From the NCBI GenBank assembly GCA_038205115.1, contig JBBRCE010000025.1, positions 1-64,000 of the forward strand: a stretch of 64,000 nucleotides of DNA. Direction: 5' to 3'. A program made the position numbers and the translations under genes. Origin of the DNA: JBBRCE01 sp038205115. GTDB lineage: Bacteria > Planctomycetota > Planctomycetia > Pirellulales > JBBRCE01. Positions 46,163 through 55,273 of this stretch are shown one piece after another (position 1 is the stretch's first letter; the number at the start of each line of letters is the position of its first letter). Under the pieces are notes generated by a model. It saw only the letters and a list, made by a program, of their open reading frames with translations. It did no database searches and was not told where the DNA came from.

Positions 46163-47362
46163 TTACGAATCGTCAGCGGGCAACAGTCGCAGTTCGTTAC
46201 GCGGCGTTGTGGGCTGGGGTTGAGTGATTTCACGCGAATCGGGCGACGAAAGCCGGAGAGTGCCGTTCAGCGGGAAGTTAACCGGTTGGGCGTTGATCCG
46301 ACGCGACGACTCGACCGGCGGCAGCGGCTGAATGTCGAGCGGCTCGCGGTCGGGCGTCACCGTGACGACCATTGACTCGTTACCGACTGGCGGCAATGGC
46401 GAGATGGCCAGCGAATCGACGTTCTGTTCAATGACGGCCAGCGGTCTGCTGGGGAGCGTGGGACCGAGAACGGCAATTTGTGAGTCGCGCGGCGATTGAA
46501 CCGGCGTCATGACGATCGGCGCCGGCTGCGGCTGTTGCGGAGCGCTGATGGGTTGAGCGGCGATTTGCGCCGGCGAACGATTGATTTGGCTGAGCAGATC
46601 TTGGGCGTCTTTCATGCGAGGATCGCGCGCCAAAGCCATCGCTAAGTGTTGGCTGGCTTCCGCATTCTTGCCCTTCTGCGCGAGCAGGTAGCCCAAGTTA
46701 TAGTGCGCGGCCGCTTCGCCGTGCGCTTCTTTGAGTTGCAAGAAGGCTTCGTCGGGTTGATTCAATTCGACCAGCACCGTGGCAAAGTTATTGCGGTACA
46801 GGCGGCGCTCCGGCGCCAAACTGATGGCTTTCTTGAGTTCGGCCGCTGCCAAATCGTTTTTACTTTCGCGGCAGTAACAGAGGCCCAAGTCGTTATGTGC
46901 CGAAGCGTTGGTTGGCGCCGCTTTGACCGCACGTTGGTAGTAACCGATGGCCCGCTCGTACTTTTCTTGGCGATCGTAAATGTGCGCCAAGCCCATCAAG
47001 GCAGGCACATATTTGGGTTCGATATCAATCGCCTTCTCGTAGGCCAGAATAGCGCCTTCGATGTTTCCGGACGATTCCTGCATCGAGGCGATGGAGACTT
47101 GGTATTCGGGGCCGGTGAGCGCCGGCTTTTTTTGCAGCGACGTGGGATCGTTCAACGAAACGACCGGTTCGGTCGGCTTTTTCTCCGACTTGAACGGCGC
47201 GGCAATCGCGGTGCCCATCGAAGCGAACGAATCGCCAATCTTGGAGAACGTGCTGGGCTGATTTGCGACTATGCCCTGCTTGGTCGCAGGCGCGGTGCAG
47301 CCGAGGCTCGCCGCCAAGGGCAAGAAAGCTACGGCGCGAATCCATCGCGATGGCTGTTGCAC
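46163..47362 (-). CDS. TPR-repeat exported protein, lipoprotein-like
   Basis: A 399-residue protein. I start it at GTG 47362 because AAGGAGG lies five bases upstream; the frame is open further but without signals. The N-terminus then reads as a signal sequence with a Cys at about residue 22 (FLPLAASLGC), a near-lipobox rather than a perfect one. Residues about 95-260 form five or so tetratricopeptide repeats (GAILAYEKAIDIEPKYVPAL, RAIGYYQRAVKAAPTNASAH, AELKKAISLAPERRLYRNN). The C-terminal 130 residues are Pro/Gln-rich. It is probably a scaffold at the cell envelope. Confidence 0.75.
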   Translation of the reverse strand: MQQPSRWIRAVAFLPLAASLGCTAPATKQGIVANQPSTFSKIGDSFASMGTAIAAPFKSEKKPTEPVVSLNDPTSLQKKPALTGPEYQVSIASMQESSGNIEGAILAYEKAIDIEPKYVPALMGLAHIYDRQEKYERAIGYYQRAVKAAPTNASAHNDLGLCYCRESKNDLAAAELKKAISLAPERRLYRNNFATVLVELNQPDEAFLQLKEAHGEAAAHYNLGYLLAQKGKNAEASQHLAMALARDPRMKDAQDLLSQINRSPAQIAAQPISAPQQPQPAPIVMTPVQSPRDSQIAVLGPTLPSRPLAVIEQNVDSLAISPLPPVGNESMVVTVTPDREPLDIQPLPPVESSRRINAQPVNFPLNGTLRLSSPDSREITQPQPTTPRNELRLLPADDS

Positions 47363-47609
47363 AAGTTCCTCCTTGATGGCGCCGCCACGCTCGGTCCATT
47401 CGAGTCGTATCTTGAGGCCTCGGCGCGTTTCCGGCCACGTCCGTCTATCCATCGACAAACGAAGCCAGCAAACTTGCATTCGTTTTGGCGCTTTGCGCCC
47501 TGCGCGCCATCTTTAACGACGCTGGCATTCCAGATATGAAGCTTGGAGAAATTAGGCGGGCCGCGTACCGAGCTGAACGTGGCCCGCGCGCGCAGCGCGA
47601 ATGACCGCG

Positions 47610-48887
47610 TTAGCGTCCGCGTTGTGCCAGCACGCGGCTTTCATAGGCGCGAATGCAGCTTAGCCAGTCGCCGTCGGCCGGTTTGTTTTGCTGCAGGCAG
47701 AGATAATTCCAAATCGCGCCCAGGGGTAGGGTTTTCTGTTCTTCCAGTGCAATCAGCCGCGCGGTCCAATCGCCGGCCGCTTCATGGTGCGCCCAATCCG
47801 GCAGTGGTTCGAGCAGCGCGGCCAGCAGCGCCTTGAGCGTCGCCCGCGCGCCAATCACCCAAGCGGCCACGCGATTGATACTGGCGTCGAAGAAATCCAA
47901 ACCGATGCGAACGCGCTGCAGGTAATTGCCGCGGACTAGCTCCTGGGCGATGGCCTGCAGGTCGTCCGAAAACGTCACCACGTGATCGCTGTCCCAGCGG
48001 ACGCCACGACTAACGTGCAGCAGCAGTTGGTCGAGCGAAATCAGCACCGCCGAGAGTTTATCGGCCAGCGATTCCGTGGGATGGAAATGCCCTGCATCCA
48101 GGCAGAGCATTTTTTTGCGCGAGATGGCGTAGCCCAAATAAAAATCGTAAGAACCGACGACGTAACTCTCCGAGCCCAGCCCAAACAGCTTGCCTTCGAG
48201 GGCGTCGATTTGCAGATGCGGATCGATGGCTTCGGCAAACATCGCATCCAGCGAAGCGGCCAACCGTTCGCGCGGGCCACGACGATCGATTGGCGTATCT
48301 TTGTATCCGTCCGGAATCCAAACGTTGGTCACGCAACTGCTGCCCAGCGCGGCACCAAACGCCGCGCCAATTTGCCGGCAGGCCAAGCCATGTTCGATCC
48401 AAAACTGGCGTACGCCGGCATCCTGATGCGAAAGCGTAAACCCATCGGCCGCTAGCGGGTGCGAAAAAAACGTCGGATTGAAGTCCAATCCCAGCCGCTG
48501 CTCGCGGGCCCAATCGATCCAGCCGTCAAAATGCCCCGGCAACAGTTGGTTGCGGGCCACGGCTTGGCCGCCAGTTTCGGCATAACTGGCGTGCAGATTC
48601 ACGCGATGCCGACCGGGAATCAACGCCAGCGCCTGATTCAGATCGGCGCGCAGTTGGTCGGCGTTGTTGGCTTTGCCTGGATGACTGCCGGTGACAGCCA
48701 GCCCACCGCCAAGCGCGCCGTGCTGGTCTTCGAATCCGGCCACGTCGTCACCTTGCCAGCATTGCAGCGAGATCGGTATGGCCAGCAGTTTTTCAATCGC
48801 GGCATCGGTGTCCACGCCCAGTCGCGCGTAGTGGTGCTGCGCGAGTCGGTACGATTGTTCGATCAGGGCTTCGCGTGGAAGAATCAT
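47610..48887 (-). CDS. rhaA: L-rhamnose isomerase
   Basis: A 425-residue enzyme converting L-rhamnose to L-rhamnulose. It aligns along its whole length with the E. coli enzyme as I remember it: PISLQCWQGDDVAGFED, LNLHASYAETGG-like motif after IPGRHR, LGLDFNPTFFSHPLAADGFTL, CLDAGHFHPTESLADKLSA, RWDSDHVVTFSDD and IGLDFFDASINRVAAWVIG. The Glu, Asp and His metal ligands sit in these blocks. The kinase (rhaB) and aldolase (rhaD) are not next to it. The ABC fusion with a RhaS-like domain at 1.3-3.3 kb could import the substrate, but this is only suggestive. Confidence 0.94.
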   Translation of the reverse strand: MILPREALIEQSYRLAQHHYARLGVDTDAAIEKLLAIPISLQCWQGDDVAGFEDQHGALGGGLAVTGSHPGKANNADQLRADLNQALALIPGRHRVNLHASYAETGGQAVARNQLLPGHFDGWIDWAREQRLGLDFNPTFFSHPLAADGFTLSHQDAGVRQFWIEHGLACRQIGAAFGAALGSSCVTNVWIPDGYKDTPIDRRGPRERLAASLDAMFAEAIDPHLQIDALEGKLFGLGSESYVVGSYDFYLGYAISRKKMLCLDAGHFHPTESLADKLSAVLISLDQLLLHVSRGVRWDSDHVVTFSDDLQAIAQELVRGNYLQRVRIGLDFFDASINRVAAWVIGARATLKALLAALLEPLPDWAHHEAAGDWTARLIALEEQKTLPLGAIWNYLCLQQNKPADGDWLSCIRAYESRVLAQRGR

Positions 48888-49170
48888 GCGCGGCGTGAAC
48901 TGGTGTGAGAAAAGTCGACTACGTGGTTGCCGTGGTTACTCATAACAAACCCGAAGACGCAGTAAATAACAAGTCATCCGCCAGAAAGTTTCTGACCTGT
49001 GCTGTGCAGCGAGCCAAGTTCGAATCGCGACTTTCCGTACACGGCCGATCCGGCTACGATCAAATCTCACGAGCATCTGGCGACCCTAACTCGCCGACCC
49101 AAAAATCCTGGCAAGGCGGATTTCGCACGCCGCGATCGAAGCGAATGGTCCGCACGACTGATAAGGCATC

Positions 49171-51159
49171 ATGGCCGGCTTAAATCCCTCACAACACGAT
49201 GCCGTACACACCTTGCGCGGGCCGCTGCTGGTGTTGGCCGGCGCAGGCACCGGCAAAACCCGCGTGGTCACCTACCGGATTGCCGAACTGATCCGCGCCG
49301 GCACAGCGCCGAATCGGATTCTGGCGATGACATTCACCAACAAAGCGGCCGCCGAGATGCAAGCGCGGGCCGCGACGTTGCTCGGCAAGAAGCAGCCGCT
49401 CAAGCCAGAAATTTCCACCTTTCACTCGCTTTGCGTGCGAATTCTCCGCCGGCACGCACGACTATTGGGTTATCCCGAAAAGTTCGCCATTTACGATCGC
49501 GGCGATCAAGAAAGCGCGGCGCGCAGCGCGCTGCGAGAAATTAAAGTCGCCAGCGAAGTGCTCAAGCCAGGCGACCTGATCAACTTCATCTCCCGCTGGA
49601 AAACGGCCTCGGTTGCGCCGCAGGAAGCCGCGTCGCTGGCCCGCAACGACAAAGAACATCTGGCGGCCGCGGCCTATCGACGCTATCAAAAATCGCTCAA
49701 GCTGGCCGGTGCCATGGACTTTGACGATCTACTCGGCAATGTCGAAGAGCTGTTTCAAAAATTTGCCGACGCGCGCCGGGCCGAAGCCGAACGCTTCAGC
49801 CACTTGCTGATTGACGAATACCAAGACACCAACGGCAGCCAATATCGAATTGTCAAAGCCCTGGCCGTTGGGCATCGCAATCTGTGCGTGGTGGGCGACG
49901 ACGATCAATCCATCTACGGTTGGCGCGGCGCAGAAGTCGCGCACATCCTTAATTTTAAACGCGATTGGCCCGACGCCAAAGTCGTACGGCTGGAAGAAAA
50001 TTACCGTTCGACCGCGGCCATTCTGACCATGGCCAACACGATCATCCAGTTCAACAAGCAGCGGCACGACAAAGTGCTACGACCCGCCCGCGCTGGTGGA
50101 GACAAGCCCGGCATCATGCAATGGCAAGACGAAGCGCTGGAAGCCCAAGGCATTGTGGCCGATATTCGTACCCGGCTCTCGCAACCTGGCATGCAGCCCA
50201 AAGATTTTGCCATTCTCTTCCGCACCAACGAGCAACCGCGCCCCTTCGAAACCGAACTCCGCAAAGCCAAGTTGCCCTATGTGCTGTTGGGCGGCATGTC
50301 GTTCTTCGATCGCAAAGAAGTCCGCGACATCCTGGCGTATCTAAAAGTCCTGGCGAGTCCCAAGGACGAAGTCTCACTGTTGCGGGTGATCAACAATCCG
50401 CCGCGCGGCATTGGCCAATCGACCGTGGCCGTGCTGCTGGATCGCGCAGTCAAGTCTGGCCAACCGCTGTGGGAAGTGATCTGTGATGCGGCCGCGCTAA
50501 CGGAACTCGCGCCGGCGGCCGTTGGCGCGGTGGGGCGTTTCGAAACGCTGCTGCAGGATTTTCGGACACAGCTCAATTTGGGCGAACGGCTGACGGAGAT
50601 CGTCACAACATTGATTGCAAAAATTCATTACCACGACGAACTGGCCCGGTTGTATAAATCGCCGGAAGAGCAGATTTCGCGTTGGGCAGCCGTGGAAGAA
50701 GTCGTGAATGCCGTGGCCGCATTCGAAAAATCGGCCGGTAAGAATGCCGATCTCAATGATTTTTTGGACGAGGTGGCCATCGGCAATCGTGACGACCCCG
50801 AAGACAAAGAAAAGCAACTCGCCCGCAACGCCATTGCGCTGATGACCCTGCACAGCGCCAAAGGCTTGGAGTTTCCGCACGTCTACCTGGTGGGCATGGA
50901 AGAAGGCATTTTGCCGCATCATCGTTCGGTGGCTGGCGACGACGCCGCCATTGATGAAGAGCGCCGCTTGTGTTACGTGGGCATCACGCGGGCGCAAGAT
51001 CGGCTGACGTTCAGTTTGCCGCTCGGGCGGATGAAGTGGGGCAAGAGCCGGCCGACCATTCCGAGCCGATTTTTGTTTGAAATTACCGGTCAGGCGGAGA
51101 ATGCGGCCGCAACGGCCGCAAAGTCCAAAAACAGCGGTCGCGAGCGATCACGCCGCTAG
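49171..51159 (+). CDS. UvrD/PcrA-type superfamily 1 DNA helicase
   Basis: A 662-residue 3-prime-to-5-prime DNA helicase with repair or replication roles. It begins MAGLNPSQHDAVHTLRGPLL, with the Walker A box AGAGTGKT at residues 23-30 and motif Ia AMTFTNKAAAEMQARA. Motif II is LLIDEYQDTN, motif III VVGDDDQSIYGWRGA, motif IV region RLEENYRSTAAIL, motif V MTLHSAKGLEFPHVYLVGM and motif VI EERRLCYVGITRAQDRL. The length and order fit PcrA/Rep/UvrD; the exact orthologue is not decided. A short basic tail ends the protein. Confidence 0.93.
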   Translation: MAGLNPSQHDAVHTLRGPLLVLAGAGTGKTRVVTYRIAELIRAGTAPNRILAMTFTNKAAAEMQARAATLLGKKQPLKPEISTFHSLCVRILRRHARLLGYPEKFAIYDRGDQESAARSALREIKVASEVLKPGDLINFISRWKTASVAPQEAASLARNDKEHLAAAAYRRYQKSLKLAGAMDFDDLLGNVEELFQKFADARRAEAERFSHLLIDEYQDTNGSQYRIVKALAVGHRNLCVVGDDDQSIYGWRGAEVAHILNFKRDWPDAKVVRLEENYRSTAAILTMANTIIQFNKQRHDKVLRPARAGGDKPGIMQWQDEALEAQGIVADIRTRLSQPGMQPKDFAILFRTNEQPRPFETELRKAKLPYVLLGGMSFFDRKEVRDILAYLKVLASPKDEVSLLRVINNPPRGIGQSTVAVLLDRAVKSGQPLWEVICDAAALTELAPAAVGAVGRFETLLQDFRTQLNLGERLTEIVTTLIAKIHYHDELARLYKSPEEQISRWAAVEEVVNAVAAFEKSAGKNADLNDFLDEVAIGNRDDPEDKEKQLARNAIALMTLHSAKGLEFPHVYLVGMEEGILPHHRSVAGDDAAIDEERRLCYVGITRAQDRLTFSLPLGRMKWGKSRPTIPSRFLFEITGQAENAAATAAKSKNSGRERSRR

Positions 51160-51471
51160 CACGACAAAACGCGTTTTTCACTCAAAAAACGGCCGTTTCT
51201 AATAGTCGTTATCGGTTCACACGACGCGTAGGGCAGAAATTCCCGTCGCCGATAGAAAGTCCGACTTTTGCAAGAAAAAGTTGTTGACCCGCGCCATGCC
51301 CGCTCTAACAATGCACTACGTTGGAAGTGGAAATCGGCCGCAAAGCGAGGCGGCTTGTGACTATGGAATGGCCCCTACTGCGGCCGCCTGGACTGCGGGC
51401 TCTCCGAGTGTTGGCCACTTGGCGGAGCGTTGGTCTGGACCGACATTCACTCGAAGCCACTGGTTTTCTCT
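51160..51471. other. Intergenic stretch of 312 bases
   Basis: A short TTTTT...AAAAA inverted repeat flanked by CG lies just after the helicase stop (about 51172-51192) and could be a weak terminator. The rest shows no supported gene. Confidence 0.35.
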
Positions 51472-52863
51472 ATGTCGACATTCCCCCGCATTGCGCTCGG
51501 CGCAACCTGCCCGTCGTTTGATCTGCGTGCGATCACCTGGGCATTGCTCGATGTACTGCAACGTCACGGCGTGCAGGTACAAAAGTTTCGGTCGCAAGCT
51601 TCGTTCTGTCCGTGGGACGCTTCGGCCACCATCACCGGGCAGGGTTCCCGGCATCTGGATAGCTGGACGATGGATTTGGCGGAGTGCCGTCGCGCGTTTT
51701 GTCGTGGCGCGCGGAGCAGTGACCTGGCATTGATCGACGGCTGTTTTTCCGCAGCACCCCCGGACCACGCGGCAGCGGCGATTGGGAGCCGATTAGATAC
51801 AATCTGCGGCTGGCTGAATGTGCCGCGGGTAGTGGTGGTCGATGCACACGATATTGAGGCCTGCCGCTTGCCCGAGCGTCCGTCGGCTGACGCCATTCTG
51901 CTCAGCGGAGTGGCCAGTTCGCGCGACTACTTCTACTGGCAAACCGCGCTACAAGCCCTGTGGAGCATTCCGGTCATTGGTGGAATGCAAACTCGACCCG
52001 TGCTGCGCGAAGCGGTCCGTCATTTGCCGCCCGGCGCGCCGCCTTCCCGCGAGCTTTGCCGACAGTTGGGCGACGCGCTGCTGCCGCATTTCAATTACAA
52101 GGCTCTACGCCATTTAGCGCAGTCGGCTGAATTTCCGATCGATTCGAGTGATATCGACGACCACGTCGCGCCGACTCCGGCTTCGACTCCAACTTCGACT
52201 CCAACTTCGACTTCGACTCCGACTCCGAACGTCACGGTGGCGATGGCTTACGATGACGCTTTTTGCGGCTACTTTCCGGACACGCTCGACTTGTTGGAAG
52301 ACCTCGGCGTGCGGTTGATGGATTTCTCGCCACTGCGCGATGGCCAGTTGCCGGCGGGTACCGACATCGTTTACTTCGGTTGCGGCAAGCCGGAACAATT
52401 CGCTCACGAACTTTCCGGCAACGAGTGTCTGGTGCATGCTCTACGCAACCACCTCTGTGCCGGTAAACGAATTTACGCCGAAGCGTGCTCGCTGGCCTAC
52501 CTCTGTCAACATCTGGAAACGCCCGAGACCGGCCGCGTGCCGATGGTGGGCATCCTGCCGGCCGTCGCGCGGCGTAATCCGGTGATGCAACCGCCGCGAC
52601 CGCTGGAAGTGACGCTCGCCCGTCATACCTGGTTGGGCAATGCCGGCATGCATTTGCGCGGCTACTTGAACACGACCTGGAATTTAGAATTTGTCGGTCG
52701 CGTGCAACCACTGTGCGCCGAACCGGGGCACGAGCACGATCTTGTCAGTCGCCATCAGGCCGTCGGCAGCCGGATGCATTTGAACTTTGCCTCGCAACCT
52801 GACTTTTTGCGCAACTTCTCCCGCCCACACCCCGCCGCGCTGGCGTGGTCGGGGCTGACTTGA
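51472..52863 (+). CDS. Degenerate CobB/CbiA-like cobyrinate amidase homologue
   Basis: A 463-residue protein with the two-domain order of cobyrinic acid a,c-diamide synthase. The N-terminal ATPase-like half keeps GVQVQKFRSQASF, LDSWTMDL, LALIDGCFS and VVVVDAHD, but the P-loop has become ALGATCPSFDLRA, without its Lys. A Pro/Thr/Ser linker (about 233-253) follows. The C-terminal GATase-like half has YDDAFCGYFPDTLDLLE and MDFSPLRD, and keeps a His in SRMHLNFASQP. The nucleophile box reads YAEACSLAYL, so Cys appears replaced by Ala at the expected spot. Both active sites look lost, so I infer a non-canonical role. No cobalamin genes are nearby. Confidence 0.75.
   Translation: MSTFPRIALGATCPSFDLRAITWALLDVLQRHGVQVQKFRSQASFCPWDASATITGQGSRHLDSWTMDLAECRRAFCRGARSSDLALIDGCFSAAPPDHAAAAIGSRLDTICGWLNVPRVVVVDAHDIEACRLPERPSADAILLSGVASSRDYFYWQTALQALWSIPVIGGMQTRPVLREAVRHLPPGAPPSRELCRQLGDALLPHFNYKALRHLAQSAEFPIDSSDIDDHVAPTPASTPTSTPTSTSTPTPNVTVAMAYDDAFCGYFPDTLDLLEDLGVRLMDFSPLRDGQLPAGTDIVYFGCGKPEQFAHELSGNECLVHALRNHLCAGKRIYAEACSLAYLCQHLETPETGRVPMVGILPAVARRNPVMQPPRPLEVTLARHTWLGNAGMHLRGYLNTTWNLEFVGRVQPLCAEPGHEHDLVSRHQAVGSRMHLNFASQPDFLRNFSRPHPAALAWSGLT
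52168..52227 (+). repeat. Short tandem repeat of ACTCC/TTCG-type hexamers
   Basis: About 60 bases made of near-identical six-base units (CGACTC, CAACTT and variants) encode the Pro-Thr-Ser linker in the CobB-like protein. The unit length keeps the frame, so copy-number change would only alter linker length. Confidence 0.6.
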
Positions 52864-53003
52864 GCAAATGGCTCGCGCTGGAAATTCGTGTCGCTCAGAC
52901 TGTTCCGCCTGTGCATCTCGATCCGCTCGTTCGCTGAGCGTCAACCGGCCAATGCTGCTCACGCTGTCGACGTCGGCGAAGATCGCGTCCGCACGCGAGA
53001 TGC

Positions 53004-54752
53004 TCAGGGGTTGGGTAGCGCCGCGATTGCCGCGGCAGATGTCCGCGCTGCCCTGGTGATCGAATCTTCGCAGTGGTCCTGCGTGTCGAATGAAGAATGC
53101 AATTCGCGGGCGGATAGTTCCTCGATCAACGGCAATGCGTCTTTGGCGGCAGCGCCAAACCGCGGCAAGACGCATATCGCCGCCACGCACACTTGTCCGT
53201 TTTCTAGTTCGATCTGGTGCTGCTGTTGATCGCGTGGGCGCGGCGCAAGAATGATCTGTTTTAGCAGCGGAACGAATTTGGATGCATCCGGCCTGAGCAC
53301 CTCCGGCGAAGTATGTTCCAGCACGCGGCTGGCAACTTCGGCCGTCGCGGGATCATCCAGCGCCGCTGCCAATCGACCGACTGCCACTTTGTGCAGCTTT
53401 GGATCCGAGGGCAGGCCAATCCGCGAAAAAACTTCCCAAGCCAATGGCGCAACGGGCCGATAAGGTTTATTCGGGTGATTAAGCGGATGATCCGCCGCGA
53501 TCATGTCCAGCACGCGCGAAACGACTGCTTCGTTTGCCGGATCGACGGCCACCATCGCGGCCAGGTAGTCGCCCACGTCCTCCACGGCAAACTCGTGATT
53601 CGGAATGGAAATCAAGCGATCGAAACCGGCAATCAAATCCGGCGCGGATTTTTGAGCGCGCCGGCCGTACTTCTGCAGCCCACACACGGCCGCGATGGTT
53701 GCAATGCCGCGCGGCTCGCGGCTGGTTTTCCGTAGCGATTCCAGCAATATATCCACGCCGGCTGAGTCGCTCGGATCAAGTTGCTCCAGCGTTTGTTTCG
53801 CGGTGTAGGGACTGTGATTCGCATGCATCAGCAACGCCTTAATCATTCGCGGATCGGCGCCCGGGCCAGTGAGAGCGACGGTTTTCAAGGCTGCCCGCGA
53901 GTCGAAGTCGTCGGGGTGATTCTCCAAGATGTCGCGCAGAGCGGTCAGGTGGCGCGTTTCGATGGACTTGCGAAACGGTCGGTTGCCGGCAGACGACCGA
54001 GCCAGTTCCGCCAGCGCACGTATTTGAATATGCGCGGCCGCGCGCGGCGCGGGATCTTTGTCGGTGATTGCGGAAGCGAAATCCTCTTTGGGCGCTGCCG
54101 CGAATTCGATTCGGCCCAGCGCTTCGAAACTTGCGTCCTGCACGCCGCCGTCCTTGTCGGCTAACAGTGCCACGAGCGTTGACAAGGCCGATTTTGCCGA
54201 GGCGCCGATCGTGCCAAGTTCTTCAATGGATTCCAATTGCAGCGAATGATCTACGCTGGACGTGCTGCGGATCATTGCAGCCAACACGCGATCGTCTTGT
54301 GGAGCGATCCGCACCGCCGCGAAGATCGCTCGACCGCGCAAATACCCCGAGATTTTGGCATCGTCCACATATTCCAGCAATCGCGGTAACGCTGTTTTTG
54401 CCTGTGTTCCGGCGATTTGCGGCAACTGCTCGATCAACAGACCTTGATTGCTATGAATGTCCGGATCGGGCGTTTGCATCGACAACAGCACCGCGGCCAA
54501 TCGCTCGCTTTCCGTCAGATCGCGATAATTCCCGTTGATCAGATCTTTAAACCGCTGCTCGCGAACCTTGGAATCGGCCGAAACAATCTCCAGCATCAGT
54601 TGACGCGCCCGCGCGCTCGTTGGCGCGGAATGCTCAACCGCGTGAAGCTTTGCTGCAATGCAGCCAGCCAGCGAAACTGCCAGCACTCGCGCGACGGTTC
54701 GCTGCAGACGAGACGTTATGCCGATCGATTGCGAGCGGAGTTGCGGCATCAT
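53004..54752 (-). CDS. Exported HEAT-repeat protein
   Basis: A 582-residue protein starting at the double ATG at 54752, with AAGGA upstream. A signal-like segment covers residues about 15-40 (VARVLAVSLAGCIAAKLHA). The rest consists of helical repeats of HEAT type: QLESIEELGTIGASAKSAL, LVALLADKDGGVQDASFEAL, TALRDILENHPDDFDSRAAL and PYTAKQTLEQLDPSDSAGVD. Such scaffolds mediate protein binding; no enzyme motif is seen. It is divergent from the RND gene with 521 bases between. Confidence 0.75.
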   Translation of the reverse strand: MMPQLRSQSIGITSRLQRTVARVLAVSLAGCIAAKLHAVEHSAPTSARARQLMLEIVSADSKVREQRFKDLINGNYRDLTESERLAAVLLSMQTPDPDIHSNQGLLIEQLPQIAGTQAKTALPRLLEYVDDAKISGYLRGRAIFAAVRIAPQDDRVLAAMIRSTSSVDHSLQLESIEELGTIGASAKSALSTLVALLADKDGGVQDASFEALGRIEFAAAPKEDFASAITDKDPAPRAAAHIQIRALAELARSSAGNRPFRKSIETRHLTALRDILENHPDDFDSRAALKTVALTGPGADPRMIKALLMHANHSPYTAKQTLEQLDPSDSAGVDILLESLRKTSREPRGIATIAAVCGLQKYGRRAQKSAPDLIAGFDRLISIPNHEFAVEDVGDYLAAMVAVDPANEAVVSRVLDMIAADHPLNHPNKPYRPVAPLAWEVFSRIGLPSDPKLHKVAVGRLAAALDDPATAEVASRVLEHTSPEVLRPDASKFVPLLKQIILAPRPRDQQQHQIELENGQVCVAAICVLPRFGAAAKDALPLIEELSARELHSSFDTQDHCEDSITRAARTSAAAIAALPNP

Positions 54753-55273
54753 TTTCGTTTTTCCTTGGATGTTGAACACGAGTGTCCCAGCGGTTTTGCA
54801 ACTCATCATAGCTACCGTACCGCAACGGTTTGTAAGCATTCGGTAACAAGTCGCGAATCACGGGCGCGGCCGCGTGCAATGCTGCTTGTCGCCGACGCGG
54901 CTGGCTTCGAGCGTTTTACGTGCGACGTCGCCTGATCGTTGGCGCTGCTACATCCAAGTTCGCTCGTTTGCGCATCGCCATACTGCGCGAACCGACGCTG
55001 CCAGCATCGGCCAAGTCGATTGTAAGTTCTACAAGCCAACTGAAGGTCGGCAGCCGAAGTTGCCTCGGTTGCGTCGTAATTTGACGACTAACGGCCGCGA
55101 TCCGCGGTCGCTGCGGAATGTCTGCTAGCGTTTCGCGACGGCCTGATTGGACTTCATCTTGCGGCGACGTGGCCCTACCGCATACAATCGCCGCCCACGG
55201 GCAGGGCACGAGGCCCCGCGCGGAAGTTTCCAAACCGTTGTAAAAACGGTGGTCTGAATTCGAAAGGACACTG
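54753..55273. other. Divergent intergenic region of 521 bases
   Basis: It separates the HEAT-repeat gene from the RND exporter gene. Short frames lack start signals. AAAGGA at about 55261-55266 is the ribosome binding site of the RND gene. Confidence 0.4.

Noticed and set aside
52168..52227. CRISPR-like or satellite array
   Set aside because: The repeats are six bases long without spacers and lie within a coding frame as a Pro/Thr/Ser linker.
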